Below are positions 8,827 to 18,945 of a DNA stretch of 64,000 bases, piece by piece. The stretch spans positions 1-64,000 of the forward strand of contig NZ_JARZHG010000031.1 of the NCBI RefSeq assembly GCF_029946505.1. The letters run 5' to 3'. Position 1 is the first letter of the stretch. Each line of letters begins with the position of its first letter. Source of the stretch: Polyangium sp. y55x31. Lineage in GTDB: Bacteria > Myxococcota_A > Polyangia > Polyangiales > Polyangiaceae. A program made the position numbers and the translations under genes. Below the pieces are notes generated by a model that was not told where the DNA came from, did no database searches, and saw nothing but the letters and a program-made list of their open reading frames with translations.

Positions 8827-9312
8827 ATGCGCGATTCGATCATCAAATGGGCAGGCTCCGCGGCCTTTCTGCTTTCGCTCGCGCCCGCCGCGATGGGGTG
8901 CCAGGCCGAGGGGTCGGTCGTGTACGTGCCCGTCGGCCGCAACACGGGGACGGTGACGCAGAGCTGGTCGATCGGAGGACGCTTCGACCGGAGCCTCTGC
9001 CGAACCTACGGCGCCGATCGCATGGAGCTCGTCATCCGTGACACGTCCGGGCGAACCGTGGCGCGCGCGTATCAGCCCTGCGAGGAGATGCAGATGAGCG
9101 TGAGGCTGCCCGAAGGGACGTACAGGGGCGACGCGACGCTCATCGCCCGCGACGGGTCAGAGGTGAGCACCACGCTCGAGCTGCAGCCGTTCCGCATCCT
9201 TTCGAACACCGACACGTTGATCGACACCGACTTCCCGACGTCGTCGATGCTCACGGTGCTCTCGGTCGACGCGGTCGCCGCGAGCGAGTCGGTCGACGAA
9301 AGCGCCCCCTGA
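8827..9312 (+). CDS. Small predicted lipoprotein
   Basis: This 161-residue protein starts at ATG 8827 with a good GGGGAGG ribosome site. The signal ends in AMGC (Cys25). The mature part looks like one beta-sandwich domain: alternating hydrophobic and charged residues, two further cysteines (near residues 59 and 82) that could form a disulphide, and an acidic Ser-rich tail. No family is recognised. It follows the lipoprotein at 8370 closely and probably shares its message. Confidence 0.77.
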   Translation: MRDSIIKWAGSAAFLLSLAPAAMGCQAEGSVVYVPVGRNTGTVTQSWSIGGRFDRSLCRTYGADRMELVIRDTSGRTVARAYQPCEEMQMSVRLPEGTYRGDATLIARDGSEVSTTLELQPFRILSNTDTLIDTDFPTSSMLTVLSVDAVAASESVDESAP

Positions 9313-9442
9313 TCCAAGGGACGCGCCGAGGGGACGCGAGAGACGCGCGCCGACAGACGCGTCGGTCTTGATCTGCGTCCCCCATTTCATCCATGCTCTT
9401 CGCGCTCGCCTCCTTCGTCCAGCAAGGCGGCGCCTCGCCCAC

Positions 9443-10972
9443 GTGCTCGTACCCGACGCGCTTTTTCACGGCCGATACCGCGTCATCCGCTGCATCAAGG
9501 CGGGCGGCATGGGCGCCGTGTACGAGGTCGCCGACGAGGCGACGCGTCGCCGCCGCGCGCTCAAGGTGATGCTGCCGGGCACCATCGAGGACCCGATCCT
9601 GCGCGAGCGGTTCGCGCAGGAGGCCACGATCACGGGCGGCATCGAGAGCGACCACATCGTCCACGTCTCCGACGCAGGCATCGACGAGAGCACGCGCATG
9701 CCGTTCCTCGTGATGGATCTGCTCTCGGGCGAAGAGCTCGGCAGCATGATCGCGCGGCGCGGCGCCCTGCCGCCGGCCGAGGTCGTGCTCTACCTGGGAC
9801 AGGCGGCGATCGCGCTCGACAAGACGCACGCGGCGAACATCGTGCACAGGGATCTCAAGCCCGAGAACCTGTTCGTCACGACGCGCGACGACGGAGGCCC
9901 GTGCGTGAAGATCCTGGATTACGGCGTCGCCAAGGTGATGGTGGAGACGACGTTCCAGCGCCGCACCGCGATCGTCGGCACGCCGCTCTACATGGCGCCC
10001 GAGCAGGTCCAGGGCGACGGCGCGATCGGCCCGCGCGCCGACGTCTACGCGCTCGGCCACCTCGCCTACACGCTGCTCTCGGGCGAGGCGTACTGGATGA
10101 GCGAGGCGAAGAGCTCGCTCTCGTTGTTCGTGCTCTTCAAGCGGATCATGGCGGGCCCGCCCGAGCCCGCGACGACCCGCGCGGCGCGGCGCGGCGTGCG
10201 GATCACGCCCCCGTTCGACGCCTGGTTCTCGCGGACCACGAACCTCGAACCGCAGAAACGCCCCGAGCGCGCGACACAGGCGATCGCCGAGCTCTGCGAG
10301 GCCCTCGGCGTCGTGACCTCGAACGCGACGATCGCGGTCGCCCTGCCCCCGCCGTCGAGCCCGCGCCTGCCGCCGTCGATGCCCGCGCGTCCGGCGCCGG
10401 CCCCCGAAAGACCACTCCTCTACGCGGACGCGCCGGCGACAGCCCCGCTCTCGGCGAAGCCGCCGAAGAGCAAGGCGAAGCCGGTGGACGAGTCCTGGGA
10501 GGACAACGTCCCGCTCTTCCGGGATCCGGCGACGGGCGCCTACAGCGAGCGTTATCTGCGCCTGACGCTCGACGAGGCGATCGCGAAGGCGAAGATGACG
10601 GGAACGAAGTTCTCGATCGTCGTCTTCGAGCTGCCGCTGCGGGGCCTCGATCCGACGCGGGACAAGGCGACGATCGAGGCCGACCTGCGCGAGCTCGTGA
10701 CCACGCTGCACGGGCTCTACGGGCGAAAGAACTTCCTCGGCCGGTACGGGCCGTCGAGCCTCGTGCTCATCGTGCCGGACGCGGGCAGCAAGTTCTCCCG
10801 CGCGCTCGCGAAGGCGCTCAGCGAGAAGCTCCGCGAGGAGTTCGGCAAGCGCAAGGAGACGCGGCGTCTCACGCTGCGGCTGCGCGTGGGCGCGGAGCGG
10901 GTCGATCCGCTGGAGAAGTCGGCGAGCGATTTGATCGAGCGGGCGGCGCGGGCGGCCCTGGGCGACGCCTGA
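9443..10972 (+). CDS. Ser/Thr protein kinase fused to a degenerate GGDEF-like domain
   Basis: A Hanks-type kinase domain fills the N-terminal half: the Gly loop KAGGMGAVYEV, the VAIK lysine in RALKVML, catalytic HRDLKPEN, DYG in place of DFG, and GTPLYMAPEQ. A Pro/Ala linker follows. The last 150 residues resemble a diguanylate cyclase fold: a DPATGAYSERYL start like the DxLTGLxNR of GGDEF domains, a hydrophobic strand, and RYGPSSLVLIVP where RYGGDEFxVLLP is expected. The GGDEF signature and metal/GTP residues are gone, so it cannot be an active cyclase. No transmembrane helix is seen. The start is uncertain; an in-frame TTG at 9368 would add an Arg-rich stretch, so GTG 9443 is preferred. Confidence 0.85.
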   Translation: MLVPDALFHGRYRVIRCIKAGGMGAVYEVADEATRRRRALKVMLPGTIEDPILRERFAQEATITGGIESDHIVHVSDAGIDESTRMPFLVMDLLSGEELGSMIARRGALPPAEVVLYLGQAAIALDKTHAANIVHRDLKPENLFVTTRDDGGPCVKILDYGVAKVMVETTFQRRTAIVGTPLYMAPEQVQGDGAIGPRADVYALGHLAYTLLSGEAYWMSEAKSSLSLFVLFKRIMAGPPEPATTRAARRGVRITPPFDAWFSRTTNLEPQKRPERATQAIAELCEALGVVTSNATIAVALPPPSSPRLPPSMPARPAPAPERPLLYADAPATAPLSAKPPKSKAKPVDESWEDNVPLFRDPATGAYSERYLRLTLDEAIAKAKMTGTKFSIVVFELPLRGLDPTRDKATIEADLRELVTTLHGLYGRKNFLGRYGPSSLVLIVPDAGSKFSRALAKALSEKLREEFGKRKETRRLTLRLRVGAERVDPLEKSASDLIERAARAALGDA

Positions 10973-10975
10973 TCG

Positions 10976-12253
10976 ATGCGTATTGCCCTGGCCTGCCTCG
11001 GCGTTCTCCTCGCCGCGTGTTCGAAGGCGCCGGAAGCCGCCGCACCAGAGGCCGAGCCGAAAGAGACGTATTCGTTCCCGGCCGAATTCGAGCCGCACGC
11101 GTCGATATGGATGTCGTGGCCGCGCTACGAGAACAAAGCGGGCCACCCGACCGAGCCGGTGATGGAGGCCATCCTCCGCGCGCTCCACGGCCACGTCTCG
11201 GTCGATCTGCTCGCTCATGACGAGGTGGAGGCGCGGGTCATCTTGGATCGATTCGCCCGAAACGGCGTCCCCTCGGACCACGTGAAGATCCACGCGGTCG
11301 AGCACGGGGACATCTGGATGCGGGACATGGGGCCGATCTTCGTGAAGACGAGCGGCGACGGACGCGCGGTCGTCGATTATGCCTTCAATGCCTGGGGATA
11401 TCCCGATTTCGACCGATCGAGCCGGACGGGTTTGATCGAGGACGCCGTCGATCAAAACGTGGCCGCGCTGCGGGGCCTGCCGACCGTGCGATCGAGCATG
11501 TCGAGCGAAGGGGGCGATCGGGAGTTCAACGGGGCGGGGACGTTGATGCTCACCGAACGGGTGGAGCGGCAACGAAACCCGGGGCTCTCGCGCGAGCAGA
11601 TCGAGGCGGAGTTGCGGAGGACGCTCGGCGTGCGGCATTTCGTGTGGCTGCCGCAAGGAATCGCGGAGGACGACGCGACCTGGGAAGGGCCACTGCCGGG
11701 CGGCATTTACACGCCGCTCACGCCGGGAGGACACATCGACGAGTATGCGCGTTTCGCGGACGCGCACACGGTCCTGCTCGGCGAGGTGACGGAAGCGGAG
11801 GCGCGTGAGGACGCGATCCAAGCGATGACACGCGAGCGGCTCGAAAAGGCGCGCGCGGCGATCGAGGCGGCGGGGGATCAGGACGGCCGCCCGTTCAAAA
11901 TCGTTCGGGTCCCGATGCCCGAGCCGCTTTACGACACACTCGGGCCCGAGGACGGCGTCTACAAGTCGATGAAGGAGATGCGATACACGAGCGGCGTGCC
12001 GTTCCCGAAGGGCAAACCGGTGCGGATCATCGTGTCGACGAGTTATCTGAATTTCCTGGTCACGAACGGCCTGGTCCTCGCGCAGGTGTATGCGAAGGAG
12101 GGGCGGTCACCGCGCGTGAAAGAAAAAGACGAGGCCGCGCTGCGCATCCTCGGCGAAGCGTTTCCGGGCCGGAAGATCGTCCCGATCGATGCCGAGGCCG
12201 TGAACCTCGGCGGCGGGGGCATTCATTGCATCACGCAGCAGGAGCCGCTCTGA
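10976..12253 (+). CDS. Agmatine deiminase family protein with lipoprotein signal
   Basis: The 425-residue product is a porphyromonas-type peptidylarginine/agmatine deiminase family enzyme, which hydrolyses a guanidine group to urea plus ammonia. Motifs visible are DIWMRDMGP, EGGDREFNG, GGHIDEYARF and the C-terminal GGGGIHCITQQEP with catalytic Cys418. These match the complete active site. Unusually it begins with a lipobox (LLAAC, Cys15), so it should act outside the cytoplasm, perhaps on external agmatine or on peptidyl-arginine. It starts three bases after the stop of the kinase gene and is probably translated from the same message. Confidence 0.9.
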   Translation: MRIALACLGVLLAACSKAPEAAAPEAEPKETYSFPAEFEPHASIWMSWPRYENKAGHPTEPVMEAILRALHGHVSVDLLAHDEVEARVILDRFARNGVPSDHVKIHAVEHGDIWMRDMGPIFVKTSGDGRAVVDYAFNAWGYPDFDRSSRTGLIEDAVDQNVAALRGLPTVRSSMSSEGGDREFNGAGTLMLTERVERQRNPGLSREQIEAELRRTLGVRHFVWLPQGIAEDDATWEGPLPGGIYTPLTPGGHIDEYARFADAHTVLLGEVTEAEAREDAIQAMTRERLEKARAAIEAAGDQDGRPFKIVRVPMPEPLYDTLGPEDGVYKSMKEMRYTSGVPFPKGKPVRIIVSTSYLNFLVTNGLVLAQVYAKEGRSPRVKEKDEAALRILGEAFPGRKIVPIDAEAVNLGGGGIHCITQQEPL

Positions 12254-12259
12254 CGCGGC

Positions 12260-13081
12260 CTACTCGCGCACCCATTTCACCCGGCCGAACCGCGCCGCCT
12301 TGTGAAAATTCCCCATCCCGAGGATCGGGGACCAGGCGACGCCGCCGTTGTTCTGCATCGCATACAAATTCATCCGCCACGTATCCCCGGGCGCGGGGGG
12401 CGATGCCTTCGCTTTGGCGAACGATTTCCAGGGGATCCGTGCCTCCACGGTGTATCCCTCGTCCTTGTCCCCGTCCGCGTCGATCGTGCCGCGCAGGACG
12501 ACCGCGCTTTCGAGACCCGCGCTCCAGTCCTGGTGCCCGAAGGGCCCCGCGTTTCCGCCCCGCGGACGATTGTAATCGTCGAACTGCGAGTCGAAGACGA
12601 GGTTCTGCGGGTTGATCTGGATCTCGTAATAATCCTTGTTGTCGCCGTCGCCGTCGGGATCGATCATCACCTCGACGGTATCGCGCTCCCAGAGGTGCGG
12701 ATCGGGCGCGTCCGTGGGAAAACCGCCGCGGATCGTGGTGTCTTTGACGTCGAAGCCGACGTAAAGCCATTGATCGTCCCAGGCGAGCCGCGCGCTGCCC
12801 TGCACCGGGATCCGCGGGTTTGGCGCGCCAGACGAGACGTCGCCGAACGGCCCCGTGTCCGCGGCCTTCGCCCACGCCGGCTCGTCGAGCTTGCCGTCGA
12901 TCGTGATCGTTTCGCCGGACGCGAGCGCCTTCACGGCGATCTCTTTGATCACGCGCCGGGGATCCTCGCCCGGCGCGCCCTGCGTGTTCGCCCCGCCAAC
13001 CTGTTTTTCCGGCGGGGTGATCGAATCCCGCGAGCACGCGGCGACGGCGAGCGCGCACGCGACGAAGAGAGCTCGACGCAT
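12260..13081 (-). CDS. Lipoprotein with CBM9-like/DOMON-type sugar- or heme-binding fold
   Basis: The protein has 273 residues and starts at ATG 13081. The signal ends in AVAAC (Cys16). From about residue 45 the sequence follows the carbohydrate-binding family 9-like pattern: ITIDGKLDEPAWAKA, then WDDQWLYVGFDVKD, DTVEVMIDPDGDGDN, YYEIQINP and a YTVEARIPWKSF strand near the end. This family binds glycans in xylanases and relatives and is common in exported lipoproteins of predatory and polymer-degrading bacteria. It lies 14 bp downstream of ffh on the same strand, though a shared function is unlikely. Confidence 0.86.
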   Translation of the reverse strand: MRRALFVACALAVAACSRDSITPPEKQVGGANTQGAPGEDPRRVIKEIAVKALASGETITIDGKLDEPAWAKAADTGPFGDVSSGAPNPRIPVQGSARLAWDDQWLYVGFDVKDTTIRGGFPTDAPDPHLWERDTVEVMIDPDGDGDNKDYYEIQINPQNLVFDSQFDDYNRPRGGNAGPFGHQDWSAGLESAVVLRGTIDADGDKDEGYTVEARIPWKSFAKAKASPPAPGDTWRMNLYAMQNNGGVAWSPILGMGNFHKAARFGRVKWVRE

Positions 13082-13095
13082 GCGCCCCGCGTCTC

Positions 13096-14766
<1,671 letters not shown>

Positions 14767-14848
14767 ACGGGGGCGCTCTTTAGCACGAGGCGCGGGCGTC
14801 CCGTACCCCCTCGATCGCGTTTTCCCTTGCCTACTTCCAGGAGGTCCG

Positions 14849-15265
14849 TCAGCGGCGGCGATGGCGCAGCTCGGCCGTCGCCTTTTCGCAGGCCGGCATG
14901 GCCTCGTCGCTGCTCTTCTTGATCTTCTCCTCGGCCGCGGCGAGGTCGGCGAGCAAGGTCGCTGGCACGGGCCCTGCGCCGCCGAGGGCGCGCTTGACAG
15001 CCTCGGTGCCCTCCTTGCCTTCGAGGAGGAGCCGGTACGCCTCGACGCAACTGTCCCGGGCACGCAAGGCCTCGGGGCTTCGGGCCGGCTTCTTTTCGAG
15101 CGCCGATAGGAGGTTCTTCCGTCCGCCGAGGTCCTCCGCGGGCGCGTCGCGGAGCGCCTCGATCGCCGCGAGGAGCACGCGCTCCTCCTCGGCCTCGGCC
15201 GACATGCAGCCGACGAAGGCGCCGACGAAGCCCAGCGCGAAGAGGAGCGTGGTCCGGACGGTCAA
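14849..15265 (-). CDS. Small Ala/Glu-rich predicted lipoprotein
   Basis: This 138-residue product starts at TTG 15265, overlapping the stop of the upstream gene in an ATTGA arrangement that suggests translational coupling. The signal ends in AFVGC (Cys20). The mature part is predominantly helical, rich in Ala, Glu and Lys, with two cysteines at about 73 and 127. No catalytic motif is seen. It is likely co-expressed with the zinc-ribbon membrane protein at 15262. Function unknown. Confidence 0.72.
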   Translation of the reverse strand: MTVRTTLLFALGFVGAFVGCMSAEAEEERVLLAAIEALRDAPAEDLGGRKNLLSALEKKPARSPEALRARDSCVEAYRLLLEGKEGTEAVKRALGGAGPVPATLLADLAAAEEKIKKSSDEAMPACEKATAELRHRRR

Positions 15266-15804
15266 TCCGCGCCCGCGCGCTTCGGCGCCGGGCCCATCTG
15301 GATGCGCTCGCCGATGTACGAGCCGACCATCGTGAAGAGCACGCCGATCACCGCGAGGATGACGTACATGAAGAGCGGCAGCGTCCGGACGGTCTGCGAC
15401 TTCATGAGCTGAAAGACCGTGGGGATCGCGACGAGCAGCGTGGCGACGACCGGCTCGGCCACCGTCTTTCCAGGCGAGATCATGCCGAGCAGGATGCCCC
15501 CGACGAACCAGACGGGCACCGCGACCATCATCCCGTAGCGGCCCTCGAAGTCGAAGGCGCTGACGACCATCGGCAAGCCGACGACGATCGCCGCCGTGAG
15601 GACGGCCTGCACGAGCAGCGCGATGCCGGCCCAGGCGACGCTGAAGCCTTCGCTGCCGCGCCGCCCATCGCCGTCGTCGCGGCTCCGGCCGAGCTCCATC
15701 GACGCGCCGCACGAGACGCACCGGCCGCTCGGCGGGACGGGCGAGTTCGTCGCGCCGCAGGAGGGGCAGACGACGGAGGAAACCTTCTTCGCGGACGTTG
15801 CCAC
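15262..15804 (-). CDS. Membrane protein with N-terminal zinc ribbon
   Basis: The protein has 180 residues and starts at GTG 15804. Two CxxC pairs, CPSCG (13-17) and CVSCG (29-33), form an N-terminal zinc ribbon of the type found on many bacterial membrane proteins. Four hydrophobic segments follow (about 58-80, 90-110, 117-133 and 143-165), ending in a short basic tail. The layout suggests a cytoplasmic zinc ribbon on a four-helix membrane protein. No transport or enzyme motif is visible. It overlaps the downstream lipoprotein gene. Confidence 0.78.
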   Translation of the reverse strand: MATSAKKVSSVVCPSCGATNSPVPPSGRCVSCGASMELGRSRDDGDGRRGSEGFSVAWAGIALLVQAVLTAAIVVGLPMVVSAFDFEGRYGMMVAVPVWFVGGILLGMISPGKTVAEPVVATLLVAIPTVFQLMKSQTVRTLPLFMYVILAVIGVLFTMVGSYIGERIQMGPAPKRAGAD

Positions 15805-15943
15805 GCGCGTAGGCTAGAAAAGCGAGGGCACGAGGGCAAGAGATCCCCCGCCCGGCCCCGAGGAACCGGACGGGCAGGCGGCGGAAATCCGACGCGGGGC
15901 CTGCGGAACCCGGCCCGCCCGGCGATGTCCGTCGGTTATACTC

Positions 15944-16660
15944 GTGACCGGACACCGCTACCCGACCCCCACCGCCCTGCTCGTGCCCCGCGATCCGTCG
16001 CCCACCCTGACCGCGCCCCGCCCGCCGTCCCTCGACGCCGCGGGCTCGGATCCCGAGCTCATCGCGCTGCCCGCGCCGCCGAAACGCGAGCGCACGGCGA
16101 CGGTGGTGCTGATGGGGATCACGGCGCTCGCGGCCGCCTGGATGGCGTTCGTGCTCTCCGGAGAAGCGCGCTACGCGCTCACGCCGGGCCAGCTCATGGA
16201 GGTGCCGGACCTCGCGACGCTCACGCCCGGCGCGGACGTGGAGAACCGCTACGTGCGCACGTCCGGGCTGCTCGGCACGACGGGGGCGATCCGGTACGGG
16301 CGCGCGGCGGAAGGGGATTCGTTCCGGCTCGCGCCCGTCGCGGGCAACGAGAAGATCTGGGTGGAGATCCGCGTGCCCGAGGGCTTCGAGGGTCCACGCT
16401 TCGTGCCGCCGACGAGCTTCGCCGGCCGGCTCGTGCCGTTCCGCAAAGCAGGCCTGCGCCACGCGCGTCTGCCGGAAGCCGTGCACGCGCAGACGAGCAA
16501 GGTCGTGCCCGAGGACGCGTGGGTGCTCATCGACGGAAGCTCGCCGCGCGCGTCGCGCTGGGCCGTCGCGCTGGTGGCGCTGTTCCTGGGCTTCGCGGCG
16601 TGGAACCTCGCGGGCATCGTGCGCGTGCTCGCGCGCGTGCGTGACGGCGAAGCGCGCTAG
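15944..16660 (+). CDS. Membrane protein of unknown function, two terminal helices
   Basis: The 238-residue frame has one hydrophobic helix near residues 48-68 and another near 205-225, with a 130-residue soluble segment between that probably lies outside the membrane. The segment contains beta-rich stretches and no recognised motif. The N-terminal 40 residues are Pro-rich and disordered-looking. The GTG at 15944 sits right after a TATACT (15937-15942) that resembles a -10 box; if that is the promoter, the true start is later, perhaps GTG 15983. Confidence 0.7.
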   Translation: MTGHRYPTPTALLVPRDPSPTLTAPRPPSLDAAGSDPELIALPAPPKRERTATVVLMGITALAAAWMAFVLSGEARYALTPGQLMEVPDLATLTPGADVENRYVRTSGLLGTTGAIRYGRAAEGDSFRLAPVAGNEKIWVEIRVPEGFEGPRFVPPTSFAGRLVPFRKAGLRHARLPEAVHAQTSKVVPEDAWVLIDGSSPRASRWAVALVALFLGFAAWNLAGIVRVLARVRDGEAR

Positions 16661-16678
16661 CCTAGCCCTAGCCGCGCG

Positions 16679-17539
16679 TCACGGCGCGCCGAGGAAATCG
16701 AGCAGGATCGGGTTCACGATCTCGGGCCGCTCGAGGTGCACGAAGTGGCCCGCGCGCGGGACCGTGTGCACGCGGATGCCCGCGAGGAAATGTCGCTCGA
16801 TGCCGCGCGTGAGCTCGACGCCGACGCAGCCGTCGTCCTCGCCGTGGATGTGAATCGCAGGGACGGTCGTCTGCGCGAGCAGCAGACGCCGCGCCTCCCC
16901 GAAGAGCGAGCTCGGCGTGAAGAACGCGCGGTAGTAGGCGAGGACCTCGGGCACGCGCGGCGCGATGCCTGCCTTGATGTGATCGAGGTCCTCGCGTGAC
17001 GCGACGTAGCCGGGGGACCAGTCGCGCCAGAGTCGATCGATGAGCGCGAAGTCGTTCTTCGCGAGGCCACGCTCGGCGATGCCGCGGAGCTGGAAGAACG
17101 CGATGTACCAGGAACGGCGGAGCTGCGCGGGGAGCGCGAGCAGCGGGAGCGTGGCGCGGATGTGCGGCACGGCGATCGTGACGAGGTGCGAGAAGCGCGC
17201 GGGCGCGAGCGCGGTCGCCGCGTACCCCGCGATGGCGCCCCAGTCGTGACCGACGAGGCGCACGGGCGCGCCGGGCGAGAGTCGATCCGCGAGCGCGACG
17301 AGGTCACGGCCGAGTGCTTCGGCGTCGTAACGACGGCTCTTCGGGATGCTGCTCGGCGCGTAGCCGCGCATCGTCGGGCACGCGACGCGGAAGCCTCGCG
17401 CGACGAGCGGATCGATCTGGGCGCGGAAGGAGCGCGCGTCGTCGGGGAAGCCGTGCACGCAGAGGACGAGGGGTCCGTCGCCGTGCACGATGCAGGAGAG
17501 CTCGACATCGCCGAGGTCGAGCGTCTTCGTCTCGGCCAT
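16679..17539 (-). CDS. Alpha/beta hydrolase, epoxide hydrolase/haloalkane dehalogenase-like
   Basis: The 286-residue protein starts at ATG 17539. It has the alpha/beta hydrolase core: oxyanion motif CVHGFPDD (27-34), nucleophile elbow VGHDWGA with Asp99 as nucleophile, acid segment HGEDDGCVG, and late His in AGHFVHLE. An Asp nucleophile followed by Trp is the hallmark of soluble epoxide hydrolases and haloalkane dehalogenases rather than Ser esterases. A helical cap domain lies between about 125 and 210. There is no signal peptide. The neighbour on the same side is divergent, so it is probably a single-gene unit. The substrate is unknown. Confidence 0.9.
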   Translation of the reverse strand: MAETKTLDLGDVELSCIVHGDGPLVLCVHGFPDDARSFRAQIDPLVARGFRVACPTMRGYAPSSIPKSRRYDAEALGRDLVALADRLSPGAPVRLVGHDWGAIAGYAATALAPARFSHLVTIAVPHIRATLPLLALPAQLRRSWYIAFFQLRGIAERGLAKNDFALIDRLWRDWSPGYVASREDLDHIKAGIAPRVPEVLAYYRAFFTPSSLFGEARRLLLAQTTVPAIHIHGEDDGCVGVELTRGIERHFLAGIRVHTVPRAGHFVHLERPEIVNPILLDFLGAP

Positions 17540-17612
17540 GACGAAAGCGTACCCGAAGCGCGCGGGGGGGGCGAAGCGCGCGACGCGCGACCACGTGCTA
17601 GCGTCAGCGGTG

Positions 17613-17783
17613 ATGAAGCTCGAGCTCGGGATCCCGGTCTGGCTCCTCTGCGGCATCCTCGGCGCCTGGATCGCCACGACGAAGGGCCGCGGAGGCTGCT
17701 TCTGGTTCCTCACGTGCGCGGTGCTCGGCCCGATCGGCCTCGTCTTCGCGGCCGTCGTTTCGAAGAAGTCGCAGAAGGACTGA
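17613..17783 (+). CDS. Small membrane protein (56 residues)
   Basis: A short frame starting at ATG 17613 encodes two hydrophobic helices (about 5-21 and 30-49) separated by a TTKGRGG turn and ending in SKKSQKD. The positive tail suggests a hairpin with the ends in the cytoplasm. The pattern resembles small antitoxin-like or DUF-type membrane hairpins that are conserved across bacteria. No family can be named. It is divergent from the hydrolase at 17539. Confidence 0.6.
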   Translation: MKLELGIPVWLLCGILGAWIATTKGRGGCFWFLTCAVLGPIGLVFAAVVSKKSQKD

Positions 17784-18194
17784 CGACGGACGCGTACGTC
17801 CCGATCGACTCTCCTCGGCGCGTCCGGCGCGTGTGCGCACGCTCGGGTCGTGGGCGAATAGACGGGGGCAAAATCGGCGCACGCCCGAACGCGCCGGACG
17901 AACGCGCTGCGAACCGCCAGCGGCGACGCCGATCGCCTCGGGGCGGACGCGGCGCCAAAGCGCGGCGATCCGTGGAGAGCGCGTGCCGCGTGGTCCGCGA
18001 ATTCCCCGCATGCGCCTCCGCGCGTTCACGCAGGCTGGATGCGCGGAGCCGGCTCGGCCGACGGCCGCAGCCTTGCATTGCGAGGTGAGCGCGCGCCTCG
18101 ACGACGAGCACCGCTGCTGGTCACGAGGCGTCGTCCCTACGCGCGGCGCACGCTACGCGCGAGGGCACCACGCGAGACAAGGAGAGGTATCTCG
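17784..18194. other. 411-bp intergenic region
   Basis: No convincing coding frame, tRNA or strong hairpin is seen here. Long open frames exist on both strands but have Arg/Pro-rich composition typical of antisense shadows in GC-rich DNA. The right end has a good ribosome site (AAGGAGAGG, about 18179-18187) for the repeat protein, and the region probably holds its promoter and leader. Confidence 0.5.
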
Positions 18195-18866
18195 ATGAAG
18201 AAGTCGATCAAACTCGTCATGGCGGCGGCGATCGCCACGAGCGCACCCTTCCTGAGCATCGGCGACGCGTCGGCGGAAGGTAGCAGCTGCGGCTACACCG
18301 GCACGCAGTACGGACCGAGCACGGGCGACATCCAGTACGGCCCGAGCAAGGGCGATCTCCAGTACGGCCCGAGCAAGGGCGGCCTCCAGTACGGACCGAG
18401 CAAGGGCGACCTCCAGTCCGGACCGAGCAAGGGCGGGGCGTACTACGGCGACGACGATCAGTACGACATGAACGACGATCAGTACGACATCGACGATCAG
18501 TACGAGGGCGACGACGATCAGTACGACGTCGGCGGCGACCTCCAGTACGGGCCCAGCAAGGGCGACCTCCAGTACGGCCCGAGCAAGGGCGACCTCCAGT
18601 ACGGCCCGAGCAAGGGCGGTTCCCAGTACGGACCCAGCCAGGGCGACCTCCAGTACGGGCCCAGCAAGGGCGGTTCCCAGTACGGCCCCAGCCAAGGCGA
18701 CCTCCAGTACGGCCCCAGCAAGGGCGGTTCCCAGTACGGACCCAGCCAGGGCGACCTCCAGTACGGGCCCAGCAAGGGCGGTCTCCAGTACGGGCCCAGC
18801 AAGGGCGGTCTCCAGTACGGGCCGAGCAAGGGCGGCCCCCAGTACGGGCCCAACAAGGCCTACTGA
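18195..18866 (+). CDS. Exported protein built of QYGPSKGDL nonapeptide repeats
   Basis: This 223-residue protein starts at ATG 18195 after AAGGAGAGG. A signal peptide (MKKS start, hydrophobic core, cleavage after ASA near residue 27) sends it out of the cell. The mature protein has about 5 copies of a QYGPSKGDL-type nonapeptide, then an acidic stretch with four DxQY(D/E)-like units, then 12 more copies to the end. Copies differ mainly at positions 6, 8 and 9 (K/Q, D/G, L/S/P). No globular domain is present, so it looks like a structural, matrix or ion-binding polymer protein. A strong terminator follows. Function unknown. Confidence 0.85.
   Translation: MKKSIKLVMAAAIATSAPFLSIGDASAEGSSCGYTGTQYGPSTGDIQYGPSKGDLQYGPSKGGLQYGPSKGDLQSGPSKGGAYYGDDDQYDMNDDQYDIDDQYEGDDDQYDVGGDLQYGPSKGDLQYGPSKGDLQYGPSKGGSQYGPSQGDLQYGPSKGGSQYGPSQGDLQYGPSKGGSQYGPSQGDLQYGPSKGGLQYGPSKGGLQYGPSKGGPQYGPNKAY
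18307..18860. repeat. 27-bp tandem coding repeats, two blocks
   Basis: Units of 27 bp read CAGTACGGNCCNAGCAAGG plus 8 bases. About 5 units lie at 18307-18440 and 12 at 18543-18860, separated by the acidic DDDQYD segment. Later copies alternate between K-GGS and Q-GDL types, so the newest expansion unit is probably a 54-bp dimer. Confidence 0.85.
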
Positions 18867-18890
18867 TCGTCGCGGTCGTCGGCTCCTCCT

Positions 18891-18933
18891 CCCGATCCCG
18901 GGCTTCGGTTCGCCCGGGATCGGGTTTTTCTTT
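18891..18933 (+). terminator. Intrinsic terminator after the repeat-protein gene
   Basis: A perfect 13-bp stem (18891-18903 with 18912-18924) encloses an 8-base loop and is followed by TTTTTCTTTT. It lies 25 bases after the stop at 18866 and separates it from the convergent operon ending at 18946. Confidence 0.92.
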
Positions 18934-18945
18934 TCGAACCCCCGA

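Noticed and set aside
9350-9365. Short hairpin CCGAC/GTCGG after the lipoprotein gene at 8827
   Set aside because: Only five base pairs and no T-run, so it is not convincing as a terminator.
9251-11821. An 856-codon minus-strand frame opposite the kinase and deiminase genes
   Set aside because: No motif and shadow composition; both plus-strand genes have complete active-site motifs.
17784-18194. Possible small genes in the intergenic stretch
   Set aside because: Open frames have Arg-rich shadow composition and no ribosome site or motif.
18307-18860. CRISPR-like spacing of 27-bp repeats
   Set aside because: The repeats are contiguous, in frame and encode QYGPSKGDL peptides without spacers or cas genes.
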